Of a DNA stretch of 64,000 nucleotides, positions 1 to 10,697 are shown piece after piece. Below the pieces are notes generated by a model. That model did no database searches. It was not told the origin of the DNA and worked only from the letters and a program-made list of their open reading frames with translations. Position numbers and translations under genes: made by a program. Source of the DNA: Planctomycetota bacterium. Lineage in GTDB: Bacteria; Planctomycetota; Phycisphaerae; WQYP01. The stretch lies in the NCBI GenBank assembly GCA_021800165.1, contig JAJYZF010000006.1, forward strand, positions 16,775 through 80,774. Direction: 5' to 3'. Within the stretch, counting starts at the first letter, position 1. Each line of letters begins with the position of its first letter.

Positions 1-3000
1 CGTTGGCCCGGGCCGAGATCGCCACCAGATGAGTGTGCAACTTCTTCAGGTCCATGGACCGTATTTCCTCGCCGGTGATCGGAGTGTCAAACTTCGCTTT
101 GATATAGGTGGCGAGTTGTTCCGAGGCGTAGACATTGTCCGTGCCGCCGGACCCCAGGGTGACCTCCAGGGCATATTCGACCGGGTAGGCGATTTCCCGC
201 TGCTGGTAGAGGCGGCGCGCGGTGCGGAGAATAAGTTCCACCGCCTGCTCCGGCGTTTTATTCACCAGTTCTTCCGGGGGTAACTCCATGTCAAACTTGG
301 TATTGGCCCAGGCCGCCAATTGTTGCTGGGCATAATGTTTCACCAGGTATTTGGCCAGCGGGGTGCAGTCTTTGATCTCGATTTGTTCCAGCGCCTTTTC
401 CACCAGCGTTTCGGCGATATGCTCGCGGTCCATCGTCTTAAGATTGGCGGCACTGATCGACACGTGAAACTGATTCATCGCCCAGGTGGACAGGCCGGCA
501 TAGTCCCAGTCGGCCGGATCCGCATCGGGATCCATGAATTCCGACAGCGAGGTGTGAATGTTGGTGCGCGCCTCTTCGCGGGTTTTATCCCGGATGGTGT
601 GTTCCAGCACCGCCAGTTCCGTATCCCGGAGTTCCACCGGATCGATCACGGTGTTGAAATTTGCCCGTACCCATTCGGCAATGCAGGTCGCGACATAATC
701 GCGGTCCAGGTACTGGTTTACCGCATCCTGGACGGAATCTTGGATGATTTCGAAAATCATATCCTGCAAATTGCGGCCTTCCAGGATTTTCTGCCGCGAA
801 GTGTAAAAGTATTGCCGCTGATGATTGCGAACTTCATCGTATTCCAGCAGATTTTTGCGGATTCCAAAGTTTCGCTCTTCTACCTTTTTCTGAGCTTTTT
901 CCACCCCGCGCGTCAACCACCGATGTTCAATGGCTTCGTCTTCCTTCATGCCCAGGCGTTGCAGGGCCCGCAGCGTGAATTCCGAAGCAAAAAGCTTCAT
1001 CAGGTCATCTTCCAGACTTACAAAAAAACGCGATCGTCCCGGATCACCCTGTCGGCCGGACCGGCCGCGAAGCTGGTTGTCGATGCGCCGCGCCTCGTGG
1101 CGTTCCGTCCCGATGACGTACAGCCCGCCGGCTTCAGTGACCCCCGGCCCCAGCTTGATATCCGTGCCGCGGCCGGCCATGTTGGTGGCAATGGTAACCG
1201 CCCCCACCATGGAGCCTGATTTGTTCTGGTACTGCCGGCCCGCCTTGGCCACGATTTCCGCTTCGCGTTCATGGTTCTTGGCATTGAGCACTTCATGTTC
1301 GATCCCGTATCTTTGGCCCAGCATGTTGGAAAGCCGCTCCGACTTTTCCACGCTGGTGGTGCCCACCAGGACCGGCTGGCCTGAATCGGAAACCTCCTTG
1401 ATGTGTTCGGCAATGGCATCCCATTTGGCTTTTTCCGTCAGGAACAATAGATCATCGTCATCCTGTCGAATCAGTGGACGATTGGTCGGAATCAACACCA
1501 CTTCCAGCTTGTAAATTTTGTCAAATTCCTCCGCTTCCGTCATGGCCGTGCCGGTCATGCCCGCGATGCGGCGATAGAGCTTGAAAAAATTCTGGATGGT
1601 GATGGTGGCCATGGTCTGCGTTTCCGGCTTGACGGTCACGCGTTCCTTGGCCTCGCAGGCCTGGTGCAAGCCGTCGCTCCATTGCCGGCCCACCATCAGT
1701 CGGCCGGTGAATTCATCCACAATGATGACTTCGCCGTTTTGCACCACGTAGTCCTTATCACGCTCATAAACGACGTGCGCCCGCAGACTTTGTTCAATCA
1801 GGTGCGGCCAATCCATGTTGCCGCCCACATAAAAAGAACCGACTCCCGCATATTCCTGCGCCTTTTGAATACCCTCATGCGTGAGTTGGACCGACTTGCG
1901 GTCCAGTTCAACTTCATAGAGCTGCACGTGGTTGATAAGCTGCGCCTCCGCCTGGGTCAACTGCCCGCGCAGGTCCGTCACCAGATTCTGAACCGACGAG
2001 AGCTTGTCCGCTTCGCCGCGGACGTTTTTGATTTCCCCTTCGGCCGTTTTCAGTTGCCGCTTCAGGTGCTCCACCCGGGCATTGGCCAGCTCCCATGGTT
2101 TCTGGGCGGCAATGAGTTTGCGCGTCACCTCATCGGCTGCCCGATAACGCGGAGAATCGTCGTGCGCCGGACCGCTGATAATCAACGGCGTGCGGGCTTC
2201 ATCAATCAGGATGCTGTCAATTTCATCAACGATGACAAAATCCAGCGGCCCCTGCACCTGCTCCGCCAACTGTTGCTTCATGTTGTCGCGCAGATAGTCA
2301 AACCCGAATTCGCTGTTGGTGCCGTAGGTCACGGTACATTGATAGGCCTTTTGGCGGGCTTCGTTTTCCATAAATGCCTGAATGTAGCCGACGGACATGC
2401 CCAGAGCATAAAAAGCCGGAGCCACCCAGGCGGCGTCGCGTCGCACCAGGTAATCATTGACCGTTACCACATGGCAATGCCAGCCGCGCAAACCCATGAG
2501 AAAACAGGCCAGCGGCGCGACGAACGTTTTGCCTTCGCCGGTGGCCATTTCCGCAATTTTACCCTCGTAGAGCACCATGCCCCCGATCAACTGCACATCA
2601 AACGGATGGGCTCGAAAGGGCGGGCGGTCCGCGGGTACCGCGGCACGCAGCAATTCATAGAGTTCCACCGGCATGTCCACAAACCGCCAGTCGTGCTCCG
2701 ATTTGCATTGGGCTTTGACCTGCTCAAATAACTCCCGCCCCCGTGGAGGCAGCGTCGTGGGGTCGAACCCGGCGGCGGGGTTCAGGGTGTTGCGCAGGCC
2801 GATATGCCGATCCATCGCCTCGCGCATCAGGGCAAAGGCGCTGGGCAAAACCGCCACATCATCTTCGCCCTTGGCCAGCCGGGCGCGTAATTCCTCCGCA
2901 TGGGCGCGCATTTGCCCGTCGGTCATCACGCGAATCGACGGTTGCAGGGCGTTGATTTCCCGTACCCGGGCGGCATAAGATTTGATCAGACGTTCATTAC

Positions 3001-3052
3001 GCGAGCCAAAAACTTTGGCCAGCGTTTTATTAAATACCTGCGGTAGCATCAT
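1..3052 (-). CDS. secA: Preprotein translocase ATPase SecA (3' end beyond window)
   Basis: SecA is the ATPase motor that pushes unfolded secretory proteins through SecYEG. The frame reads open from an ATG at 3052 (a second in-frame ATG is at 3049) down to the window edge, giving 1017 codons without the C-terminus. A Walker A motif reading ATGEGKT lies near residue 170 and the DEAD-like motif VDEIDSILIDEART near residue 270, about 100 residues apart as in Escherichia coli SecA. The protein is longer than the usual 830-950 residues, which suits planctomycete SecA. The last codons in the window still read as helical SecA-like sequence. An AAAAGG purine run lies a few bases before the start. The C-terminal tail, including any zinc motif, is not visible. 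The identity is firm; only the 3' end is unknown. Confidence 0.95.
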   Translation of the reverse strand, partial: MMLPQVFNKTLAKVFGSRNERLIKSYAARVREINALQPSIRVMTDGQMRAHAEELRARLAKGEDDVAVLPSAFALMREAMDRHIGLRNTLNPAAGFDPTTLPPRGRELFEQVKAQCKSEHDWRFVDMPVELYELLRAAVPADRPPFRAHPFDVQLIGGMVLYEGKIAEMATGEGKTFVAPLACFLMGLRGWHCHVVTVNDYLVRRDAAWVAPAFYALGMSVGYIQAFMENEARQKAYQCTVTYGTNSEFGFDYLRDNMKQQLAEQVQGPLDFVIVDEIDSILIDEARTPLIISGPAHDDSPRYRAADEVTRKLIAAQKPWELANARVEHLKRQLKTAEGEIKNVRGEADKLSSVQNLVTDLRGQLTQAEAQLINHVQLYEVELDRKSVQLTHEGIQKAQEYAGVGSFYVGGNMDWPHLIEQSLRAHVVYERDKDYVVQNGEVIIVDEFTGRLMVGRQWSDGLHQACEAKERVTVKPETQTMATITIQNFFKLYRRIAGMTGTAMTEAEEFDKIYKLEVVLIPTNRPLIRQDDDDLLFLTEKAKWDAIAEHIKEVSDSGQPVLVGTTSVEKSERLSNMLGQRYGIEHEVLNAKNHEREAEIVAKAGRQYQNKSGSMVGAVTIATNMAGRGTDIKLGPGVTEAGGLYVIGTERHEARRIDNQLRGRSGRQGDPGRSRFFVSLEDDLMKLFASEFTLRALQRLGMKEDEAIEHRWLTRGVEKAQKKVEERNFGIRKNLLEYDEVRNHQRQYFYTSRQKILEGRNLQDMIFEIIQDSVQDAVNQYLDRDYVATCIAEWVRANFNTVIDPVELRDTELAVLEHTIRDKTREEARTNIHTSLSEFMDPDADPADWDYAGLSTWAMNQFHVSISAANLKTMDREHIAETLVEKALEQIEIKDCTPLAKYLVKHYAQQQLAAWANTKFDMELPPEELVNKTPEQAVELILRTARRLYQQREIAYPVEYALEVTLGSGGTDNVYASEQLATYIKAKFDTPITGEEIRSMDLKKLHTHLVAISARAN

Positions 3053-3137
3053 CAAGGCCTTTTATTGTCATGTCGTTAAGGAAAAACCCGTAGGGGTACA
3101 TCATCGTCCCGCAGCGCTGTTGAAAATCCGGCGGGAT

Positions 3138-3593
3138 TTATGCCCGGGTGGGTGGCGGCAGCAGGCTGCGGCCGCGCACAAAATCCAGCGCCCGCGAGAG
3201 CGTGCGGAACGCAAGCTGGAGGTGCACCGTCGCGGAATTCCCGTTGGACGCGCCGATGATCGCGGCCTCACCGCAGGTCAGCGTTGAGGGTAGAGATACG
3301 CATCGAGCTGAATGTTGCCGCCGGTACATACGCCCAAGCCGATAGAGCTTGCCGATGGCCCCACGGTGCAGCGCCTTGTGCCAGTGCGTCCATGCGCAGC
3401 CGATGCCCGGCAGCGCGGCGGTGCCGCGTGCGACTTGTGAAAGCGAGGCGAATGTGGCGGCCACTTTATTCCGGCCTGCCGTCGTGGCGGCGGAATTGCA
3501 GCAAACCATGGCCAGAGCGCAGGACAATACGGCGATCACCGCCGCACCGGCGCGTCCGCTTGGCTCGAGAATGCTGGATTTTGAACGTACCAT
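3138..3593 (-). CDS. Hypothetical small secreted protein, uncertain
   Basis: I do not recognise this 151-residue frame. Residues about 14-35 form a hydrophobic stretch (AAVIAVLSCALAMVCC) that could be a signal peptide, followed by a mixed basic region. The ribosome-binding site is weak (AAAG close to the ATG). It sits between secA and a sugar isomerase, on the same strand as both. The Cys pair does not fit a good lipobox. It could be a real secreted protein of unknown function, a decayed gene, or a chance frame in high-GC DNA. Its composition does not look strikingly non-coding, but no domain is visible. Confidence 0.3.
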   Translation of the reverse strand: MVRSKSSILEPSGRAGAAVIAVLSCALAMVCCNSAATTAGRNKVAATFASLSQVARGTAALPGIGCAWTHWHKALHRGAIGKLYRLGRMYRRQHSARCVSLPSTLTCGEAAIIGASNGNSATVHLQLAFRTLSRALDFVRGRSLLPPPTRA

Positions 3594-3841
3594 CTTTAGC
3601 TAACCTGGCCGCTGACACCCAAGTCAGATATCTTAGCCGGTATCGCGGTAAAATGCACGGTATCGCAGGCCTTGCTACCGGTGTGGCGGCGGCGGATACC
3701 GACAACCGGCAGGATAAAATCTGTCGGCCGGAAGTGATTATCCCCATCGGGCTATGCCGGAGGGTCTGGTACAGGCCAAAGTCCGACGTGCCACGATCGG
3801 TCGGGGCTGTGGAGAGGCCGCTCCGCAAGGCGGCGATAGTT

Positions 3842-4723
3842 CTATACGCTTCGCAGATATTCCCGGGAACAAATCAGGCCGCGTTTTTCGCCTTCTTCGG
3901 TGCCATTGAAGTGCTCGTCTTCGAGTTCCACGCTGACCATGCCCTGATAATGAGCGGCTTTGAGCAGGGAAAAAATACGCCCCCAATGGGCGCAGCCGTG
4001 GCCCGGAATGGTATAACGCCAGTGATGGCCACCCCAGCCGTGGCCCTTAGCGAAAGTGGCGGGCTGCAAGTTGCCATGCTCATAGAGTTCATCTTCCATC
4101 ACTTCCGTATCTTTCCCGTGTACATGGTAGACGCGGGGGGCGAATTCGGCCAGAAATCGTACATGGTCTATGCCCACGCGGATTAAATGGGACGGATCAT
4201 AATTGATGCCGACATTGGTCGGCAGGTCCTTGAGAAACGCGCGATAGTCGGCGGTGGTACAGGCCAAACTGGAATAATGCGGCGCTCCGCCGGGCCATCC
4301 TTCAATGGCCAGCCGGGCATCTGTGGAACTTATGGCTTGGGCAAGCTGACCGTAGCCATCAACGGCCACGCGGAAATTTTCCGCGCGCGGACGGGCATGA
4401 TCCTCCGGGATCACAACGACGAAGAAGTTTTTAACACCGAGGGTAGCGCATTGCTTGACGAGTTCAGCGTTCCGGGCAGCCGCTTCTTTGCGCTTGCCGG
4501 CATCATGCGAAGCCAGCATGCTCCAGTCTTTTAAGTCCACGGTGCCGATGGTCAAACCGGCGTCCTTGATTTTCCGCAGTTCGTTGACGGGTTCAGGGCC
4601 GGTGTCGATGCCGACGAAATGATGGTCCTTGGCGAACTTGGCCAGCGTTTGCAGATCGCGCTGCCAGGGGCTGCCGCCGCGTCTAAAGCCAATCGCAAAA
4701 TCACCAGTGTGGGTGTGGGACAT
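3842..4723 (-). CDS. Sugar phosphate isomerase/epimerase (xylose-isomerase-like TIM barrel)
   Basis: A 293-residue member of the AP-endonuclease-2/xylose-isomerase-like TIM-barrel superfamily, whose members isomerise or epimerise sugars using a divalent metal. Visible signatures are VGIDTGPEPVNEL near the N-terminus, LAIEGWPGG (a metal-ligand Glu on a strand), VGINYDPSHLIRVGID (the characteristic DPSH metal site), RVYHVHGKDTEV (His on a late strand) and VSVELEDEHF near the C-terminus. The ATG at 4723 is preceded by GGAGG nine bases upstream, which fixes the start. The substrate cannot be read from sequence. It is the first of three such genes in the window (others at 41090 and 60691), a typical planctomycete expansion for carbohydrate breakdown. 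It is divergent from the transaldolase gene. Confidence 0.85.
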   Translation of the reverse strand: MSHTHTGDFAIGFRRGGSPWQRDLQTLAKFAKDHHFVGIDTGPEPVNELRKIKDAGLTIGTVDLKDWSMLASHDAGKRKEAAARNAELVKQCATLGVKNFFVVVIPEDHARPRAENFRVAVDGYGQLAQAISSTDARLAIEGWPGGAPHYSSLACTTADYRAFLKDLPTNVGINYDPSHLIRVGIDHVRFLAEFAPRVYHVHGKDTEVMEDELYEHGNLQPATFAKGHGWGGHHWRYTIPGHGCAHWGRIFSLLKAAHYQGMVSVELEDEHFNGTEEGEKRGLICSREYLRSV

Positions 4724-5126
4724 GGTTTATAACCTCCGTTTTTCAGGGCCTTCACCGATCGTCCAAAGCATCGTATAGCAAGAACGAAACTCTGGCAATC
4801 TCCGGTGTGGTCGGGGACCGGACAAAAATAAATTCGTGTTTTGCGGCGCTGAAGCTATGTCCGAAATTTTGTTACCGTTGGCGCGGCGCGACGGTTGCTT
4901 CTACCCCGCCAGGGGCTGCGTATGGAGCGAAACCCAGAGCCTGCCGCCCGCAGGGGCCTCTGGAGAGGGCAAAATTATTTTCGCCCGGTCAGTAGGCAGA
5001 TTTTTTTCGTCGAGGCGGCTACACTTCTCTGGTGAGGAGGATAAAGGCGGGAGTGCCGGGTATGATCAGCTTCATGCAGTTGATCATGGTGGCTTGAAGA
5101 TCGGAATGGTTTTAGAAAGGTGTATC
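4724..5126. other. Intergenic region between divergent genes, holding repeat copy 1
   Basis: No convincing gene lies here. An open frame runs through it into the transaldolase, but it has no ribosome-binding site and its residues are unlike any transaldolase N-terminus. The region contains the first copy of the terminal-inverted-repeat element at 4814-4992. Promoters for the divergent isomerase and transaldolase must lie in the remaining sequence, but I cannot pick a clear -35/-10 pair. Confidence 0.5.
4814..4992. repeat. Terminal-inverted-repeat element, copy 1 (MITE-like)
   Basis: The left end reads GGGACCGGACAAAAATAA (4814-4831). The right end (about 4975-4990) is close to its reverse complement, reading TTATTTTCGCCCGGTC. 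Roughly the first 75 bases match copy 2 at 9519 with scattered substitutions; the middle is more diverged. It carries no gene of its own. A ~179-bp non-coding unit with imperfect ~18-bp inverted ends in several copies fits a miniature inverted-repeat element or another structured dispersed repeat. No target-site duplication is obvious. The last bases of the right end are altered (GGTCAG instead of GGTCCC). Confidence 0.65.
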
Positions 5127-6236
5127 ATGGCCAGCGCAAACATCAACCCGCGTACCCAAGCCCTGCACGATGTAGGGCAAAGCCTGTGGCTGGATAACAT
5201 AACCCGGAACCTGCTCTCCAGCGGCACACTGCAACGGTATATTCAAGACCTTGCCGTTACGGGGCTTACCTCCAATCCCACTATTTTTGATCATGCCATC
5301 AGCAAAAGTACTTCCTATGACGACGCCATCGGGCACCTGCGGGACACCGGCATCCATGCGACGGAAGATATTTTTTTTCGGCTGGCCATGGATGATCTGC
5401 GGCGGGCCGCCGATTTATTCCAGCCGGTTTACGAGCGGACGCACGGCTTGGATGGCTTTGTGTCGTTGGAGGTCTCGCCGTTACTCGCGTACGATACCGC
5501 CCCGACACTCGCCGCGGCCAAGGATCTCTTTGCTCGTGCGGCTCGTGCGAATTTGTTTATTAAAATTCCCGGCACGGCCGCGGGCCTTCCGGCCATTGAA
5601 GAGGCGATTTTTCTCGGCATCCCGATCAATGTGACATTGCTGTTTTCGGCCCGGCAATATGTGGCTGCGGCGGAGGCGTATACGCGCGGCGTGGAGCGCC
5701 GCATTGCGGCGGGGCTTAGCCCGCAGGTACGCAGCGTGGCAAGCGTGTTTATCAGTCGATGGGATAAGGCGGTCATGGGCAAGGTGCCCGAAACACTGCG
5801 CAACCAACTGGGTCTGGCCGTGGCGAATTATACGTACAAGGCGTACCGGGAATTGCTCGGGGCCGATCGCTGGAAAAAGCTGATGGCGGCCGGAGCCATG
5901 CCGCAAAGGCTTTTGTGGGCCAGCACCGGTACCAAGGATCCCCAGGCCCCGGACACCTTTTACATCAGTGCTTTGGCCGCTCCGGATACCATCAACACGA
6001 TGCCGGAGGAAACCCTGCTGGCGTTTGCGGATCATGGCACAGTCGCCCAGGTAATGACCGGCGATGTGGGCCGGTCAGAGGAAGTGGTAAAAGAATTCGC
6101 CAAAGTCGGCTTTCAGGTGGATGTCTTGGCGGAACAGTTGCAGCGGGAAGGTGCCGCGTCCTTTGTAAAATCGTGGAATGAACTCATGGAGTCGGTGCGG
6201 GTCAAGGGTGCGAAATTGGCGGCCGGGCGAACCTGA
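5127..6236 (+). CDS. tal: Transaldolase
   Basis: Transaldolase moves a dihydroxyacetone unit between sugar phosphates in the non-oxidative pentose phosphate pathway. The 369-residue protein starts at an ATG six bases after AGAAAGG. It opens with [17 protein letters not shown] and [13 protein letters not shown], the standard transaldolase N-terminal signature. The Schiff-base lysine lies in NLFIKIPGT, followed by [13 protein letters not shown] and [10 protein letters not shown]. Length fits the long TalB/TalA-like class. A frame extends upstream through repeat copy 1 but is not part of the protein. It is followed 88 bases later by glucose-6-phosphate isomerase on the same strand, with rpiA nearby, so the three form a sugar-phosphate cluster. 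Confidence 0.95.
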   Translation: MASANINPRTQALHDVGQSLWLDNITRNLLSSGTLQRYIQDLAVTGLTSNPTIFDHAISKSTSYDDAIGHLRDTGIHATEDIFFRLAMDDLRRAADLFQPVYERTHGLDGFVSLEVSPLLAYDTAPTLAAAKDLFARAARANLFIKIPGTAAGLPAIEEAIFLGIPINVTLLFSARQYVAAAEAYTRGVERRIAAGLSPQVRSVASVFISRWDKAVMGKVPETLRNQLGLAVANYTYKAYRELLGADRWKKLMAAGAMPQRLLWASTGTKDPQAPDTFYISALAAPDTINTMPEETLLAFADHGTVAQVMTGDVGRSEEVVKEFAKVGFQVDVLAEQLQREGAASFVKSWNELMESVRVKGAKLAAGRT

Positions 6237-6324
6237 AAATCAGCGTGCCAGTCGCGGCCGGGATGAAGGCGTGGCTGCGGCGGTGGCTGAACGCGCACTG
6301 TTTTTGCTTAATGGAGCTATCTCA

Positions 6325-7992
<1,668 letters not shown>

Positions 7993-8149
7993 ATTCTGGT
8001 GGGGGGGGCGGACGCGAGTTGATTAGCCTGAAATTGGTGCCTAAGATTAATACGAAGGGCCGGCTTTTGGTGCCTTCCGTCGGCATTGATGCATTCACAA
8101 GTGGCGAGTCTCGATAATCGGGACGTATTTTAGTTAAAGGAGTTGTCTC

Positions 8150-8467
8150 ATGACGGAAAATGCGATGTCTGAAGTTGAAAAGGCTCAAAAGAAGCATTCG
8201 GATGAACTCCATGAGAAGTATGTTCATGCCAAGGATGCCGTGGTGGATCTGGCGGCGGAAGCCCGCCGGGCGGCGGCCGACTATGCCCGGGATCTTAAGC
8301 ACAATGCCGCAGGCTGGGTGCACGAAAAGGGTGGCAAACTTGCCGACAGCGCTGCGGATGTCAACGACACGGTTGTTGATTATGTTCGGCGGAATCCGTA
8401 TACGGCTCTGGGCATTGCCGCGGCTGCGGGATTGGTACTTGGGCTGGCCCTGCGGCGGCGTTCCTGA
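8150..8467 (+). CDS. YqjD/ElaB-like membrane-anchored protein (DUF883)
   Basis: A 105-residue protein with an Ala/Lys/Glu-rich amphipathic helical body and the family's C-terminal signature: YVRRNPYTALGIAAAAGLVLG and then a short basic end. This is one tail-anchoring membrane helix (residues about 84-102) with Gly spacing. Family members in E. coli (YqjD, ElaB, YgaM) tether to the inner membrane and bind ribosomes in stationary phase; transferring that role here is inference. An AAGGAG site precedes the ATG. It is the first of three small genes resembling the yqjD-yqjE-yqjK arrangement. Confidence 0.8.
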   Translation: MTENAMSEVEKAQKKHSDELHEKYVHAKDAVVDLAAEARRAAADYARDLKHNAAGWVHEKGGKLADSAADVNDTVVDYVRRNPYTALGIAAAAGLVLGLALRRRS

Positions 8468-8652
8468 TGGGCGTTTCGCGGCAGGCCTGAACGATTGCGG
8501 CTATGGGCAACCGGGCCTAGAGAGCGGCATGCTGCGTCTGGCGGCAATCGCCTGATGTTTGCATGTCGATGCATTTTTTTGTTGGGTGGGGGGTGTTGAT
8601 GGGTGCTGGGGGGCGGCGCGCCAAGAGAATAAACTAAAAATGGGGTTGGGCC

Positions 8653-9060
8653 ATGACTGACGAACCGGCATCCGGACAACATTCGCCCTGGCCTGATACC
8701 GTTAGTCAGCCGGCGGCTGGAGCCGTAACCTTCAAGAGGCTGATGTCGAAAGTGCTTCGGCTCTTGGAAATTCAGACCCAGCTCATCGGCCTGCGTTTTG
8801 CCGTAACCATGCGTGAAGTCCTTTTGACGGCGATGCTGGTGGTGGGTGGAGTTTTGCTGTTGCTGCTGGGGTTGGTGTTTCTTTATGTGGCGGTGTTCAA
8901 GGCGTTGCTGCTGGTGATGGGGCCGATTGCGGTGTGTCTGATTTTTGCGGTGTTTCATATCGTCGGGGCGCTGGTGATCCTGCTGCTGATTCAGAGTCGA
9001 CGCCAATCGGCCGGCACCACGGCCGCAGCGCCGGCGGCCCATTCAGGAGGTCCGCGATGA
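8653..9060 (+). CDS. YqjE-like membrane protein (putative holin superfamily 3_6 type)
   Basis: A 135-residue protein with a polar N-terminus, an amphipathic helix (FKRLMSKVLRLLEIQTQLIGLRF) and two strongly hydrophobic helices at about residues 57-78 and 84-108, then a polar tail. This layout matches YqjE and the PF07332 family, named after holins but usually not phage proteins. It lies downstream of the DUF883 gene, and its TGA overlaps the ATG of the next gene (ATGA), so the two are translationally coupled. The function is not established; a membrane stress or stationary-phase role is inferred from the neighbour. Confidence 0.7.
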   Translation: MTDEPASGQHSPWPDTVSQPAAGAVTFKRLMSKVLRLLEIQTQLIGLRFAVTMREVLLTAMLVVGGVLLLLLGLVFLYVAVFKALLLVMGPIAVCLIFAVFHIVGALVILLLIQSRRQSAGTTAAAPAAHSGGPR

Positions 9061-9515
9061 CGCTGGAAGAGCAAATTCTGCATCTGGAAAATCAGCGGGA
9101 AATGTGTCTGGACGAACTGGAAGATGAAATTCATCTAGGCATGCACCACTTACGGCAGCGCTTGTCGCCGGCACGTTTTGTCCGACGACATCTGATTTCG
9201 TCCATGGCCACGGCGGGAATTGCCGGAATTTTAGTGCCGTGGCTGGCTGCGTGGCGGGCAGGCAAGGCTTGGCCGTTTGGGCACGCATCCGGGAAGGCCG
9301 ATGAACGCAGGACTGATCCTGGTACCTCATCGGATGCGCCAGGCTACCAAGCTGCCCCGGAGGTATCGCCGCGTGGTTCGGCGGGGGGGCTTTTGTCCGC
9401 AGTTGTGCGCACCGCGGCTGTGGAATTGGCCTCGCGTGTGGATGTACCCGGATTAATTTCGCGTTTTCTAAAGAAGCCGGAAAAGCCGAAAAATCCGGAC
9501 GCCAACGATGGCTGA
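9057..9515 (+). CDS. YqjK-like small membrane protein
   Basis: A 152-residue protein starting at the ATG that overlaps the upstream stop, with AGGAGG just before it. The N-terminus is a charged helix (LEEQILHLENQREMCLDELE), followed by RLSPARFVRRHLISSMATAG and one hydrophobic segment near residues 45-62. The rest is low complexity and Pro/Gly-rich, ending in a basic LISRFLKKPEKPKNP tail. Position as third gene after DUF883 and YqjE-like genes, plus the N-terminal helix, suggests the YqjK role, though sequence similarity is too weak for certainty. It stops four bases before repeat copy 2. Confidence 0.55.
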   Translation: MTLEEQILHLENQREMCLDELEDEIHLGMHHLRQRLSPARFVRRHLISSMATAGIAGILVPWLAAWRAGKAWPFGHASGKADERRTDPGTSSDAPGYQAAPEVSPRGSAGGLLSAVVRTAAVELASRVDVPGLISRFLKKPEKPKNPDANDG

Positions 9516-9518
9516 GTT

Positions 9519-9697
9519 GGGAACCGCGCAAAAATAAATTCGTGTTTTACGGCGCTGAAGCTTTGTCCGAAATCTTGTTACCGCTGGCGAGGCGTGACCG
9601 GCGCGCATATCCCGCAGTGGGTCTGTAAAGAGCGAACAACGAAGCCGGCGGCCAAAAGGGCCAGCCGGAAAGTGTGAAGTTATTTTTGCCCGGTCCC
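9519..9697. repeat. Terminal-inverted-repeat element, copy 2 (MITE-like)
   Basis: This is the best-preserved copy. The left end (9519-9536) reads GGGAACCGCGCAAAAATAA with small variations. The right end (9680-9697) reads TTATTTTTGCCCGGTCCC, which is the near-perfect reverse complement of the left end of copy 1. Length is 179 bp, equal to copy 1. It sits exactly between convergent genes, four bases after the stop of the YqjK-like gene and before the rpiA stop. There it could also act as a two-way transcription stop, which is inference. Confidence 0.7.
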
Positions 9698-9809
9698 TAA
9701 GTCCTCGCTCCGGCCACCTGTGCCCGACCGCGGGGGTGAAGCGCTTTTGGGGGGGCGTTTGCCCATGGCGAAAAAGTCTTAACGCCATGGTGGCAAAGGT
9801 CAACCGGGG

Positions 9810-10538
9810 TCATGCTGGGCTGCGCCGGCGGTGTTCGATGCTGCCGTCAAAATTAGCCACCAAAATTTCGTGGGCCATGTTCAGAAAAATACCGGTTTCG
9901 ATGATGCCGGGAATATGGTGCAGTTGGCGGTCCAATTCTTCGGGATCACTTAAATGATGCGGTGGGGGGCCGAAGACAGCGTGCAGGATGGGGTTGCCGT
10001 TGTCGGTCAGAAAGACGCTTTGGTCCGGGCGTCGGCGAGTTTGCACGGTGGCACCCATGGCGGTAAGTTTGCGGCTAACAACGGGCAGGGCGAAGGCGAC
10101 CACTTCCAAAAAAACGGGAAACTTTGCACCCAGCCGGGGCACCAATTTTTCCTGACCGACAAGGATGATGATTCTTGCCGCCATGGAGGCGATGACTTTT
10201 TCCCGCAGTAGATCGCCGCCGCCGCCCTTGAGCAAATTCAGGTTGGGATCCACTTCGTCGGCACCATCGACGGCAAGGTCCAGCGCGGTGATTTTGTCGA
10301 GCGTTCCCAGCGGCACACCGCTGTCGTAGGCCACCTGAGCGGTAGCTTCCGATGTTGGGATGCCGACGATGTCCAGGGAATCGGCGTGAATTCTCTGGCC
10401 CAAGGCGCGGACAAAAGCGTGGGCGGCCCGTCCACTGCCCAAGCCGATGCACTGGCCGGGCCGAATCGTTTGGGCCGCGCGCAACGCGATTTGTTCAAGC
10501 TGCTGCGGGGTTGCAACGGGTGTGGGTGGTTGGTTCAT
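9810..10538 (-). CDS. rpiA: Ribose-5-phosphate isomerase A
   Basis: RpiA interconverts ribose 5-phosphate and ribulose 5-phosphate. The 242-residue protein carries the family motifs GLGSGRAAHAF near the N-terminus, GIPTSEAT, the DLAVDGADEVD acidic motif and LLKGGGGDLLREKVIA. The start is placed at the ATG at 10538, preceded by GAAAGAG; the longer frame reaching 10937 overlaps the divergent phosphatase gene and lacks family similarity. The protein has a short C-terminal extension beyond the usual 220-235 residues. It completes the tal-pgi-rpiA sugar-phosphate group, though on the opposite strand. The 10539-10697 interval is a divergent promoter region. Confidence 0.93.
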   Translation of the reverse strand: MNQPPTPVATPQQLEQIALRAAQTIRPGQCIGLGSGRAAHAFVRALGQRIHADSLDIVGIPTSEATAQVAYDSGVPLGTLDKITALDLAVDGADEVDPNLNLLKGGGGDLLREKVIASMAARIIILVGQEKLVPRLGAKFPVFLEVVAFALPVVSRKLTAMGATVQTRRRPDQSVFLTDNGNPILHAVFGPPPHHLSDPEELDRQLHHIPGIIETGIFLNMAHEILVANFDGSIEHRRRSPA

Positions 10539-10697
10539 AAAGGCTCTTTCGCCGCCGGCACGATTATCCCAGGCGCTGCTACATTGCCGTGTGTGCGGTT
10601 GGGCCAGGCGCACGAGATTATCCATGGCCAGGGGATATTTGCCAAGGCTCCATGGCTGGTTTGGCGCAGTTGGGATATCCGCTAAGATAGACCAACT

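Noticed and set aside
320..1219. Long open frames on the plus strand (for example 320-1219 and 1664-2731) opposite secA
   Set aside because: They are antisense to a certain secA gene and have residue patterns of a shadow frame; no family resemblance.
3284..4186. 300-codon plus-strand frame
   Set aside because: Mostly antisense to the sugar isomerase, whose metal motifs and ribosome-binding site are clear.
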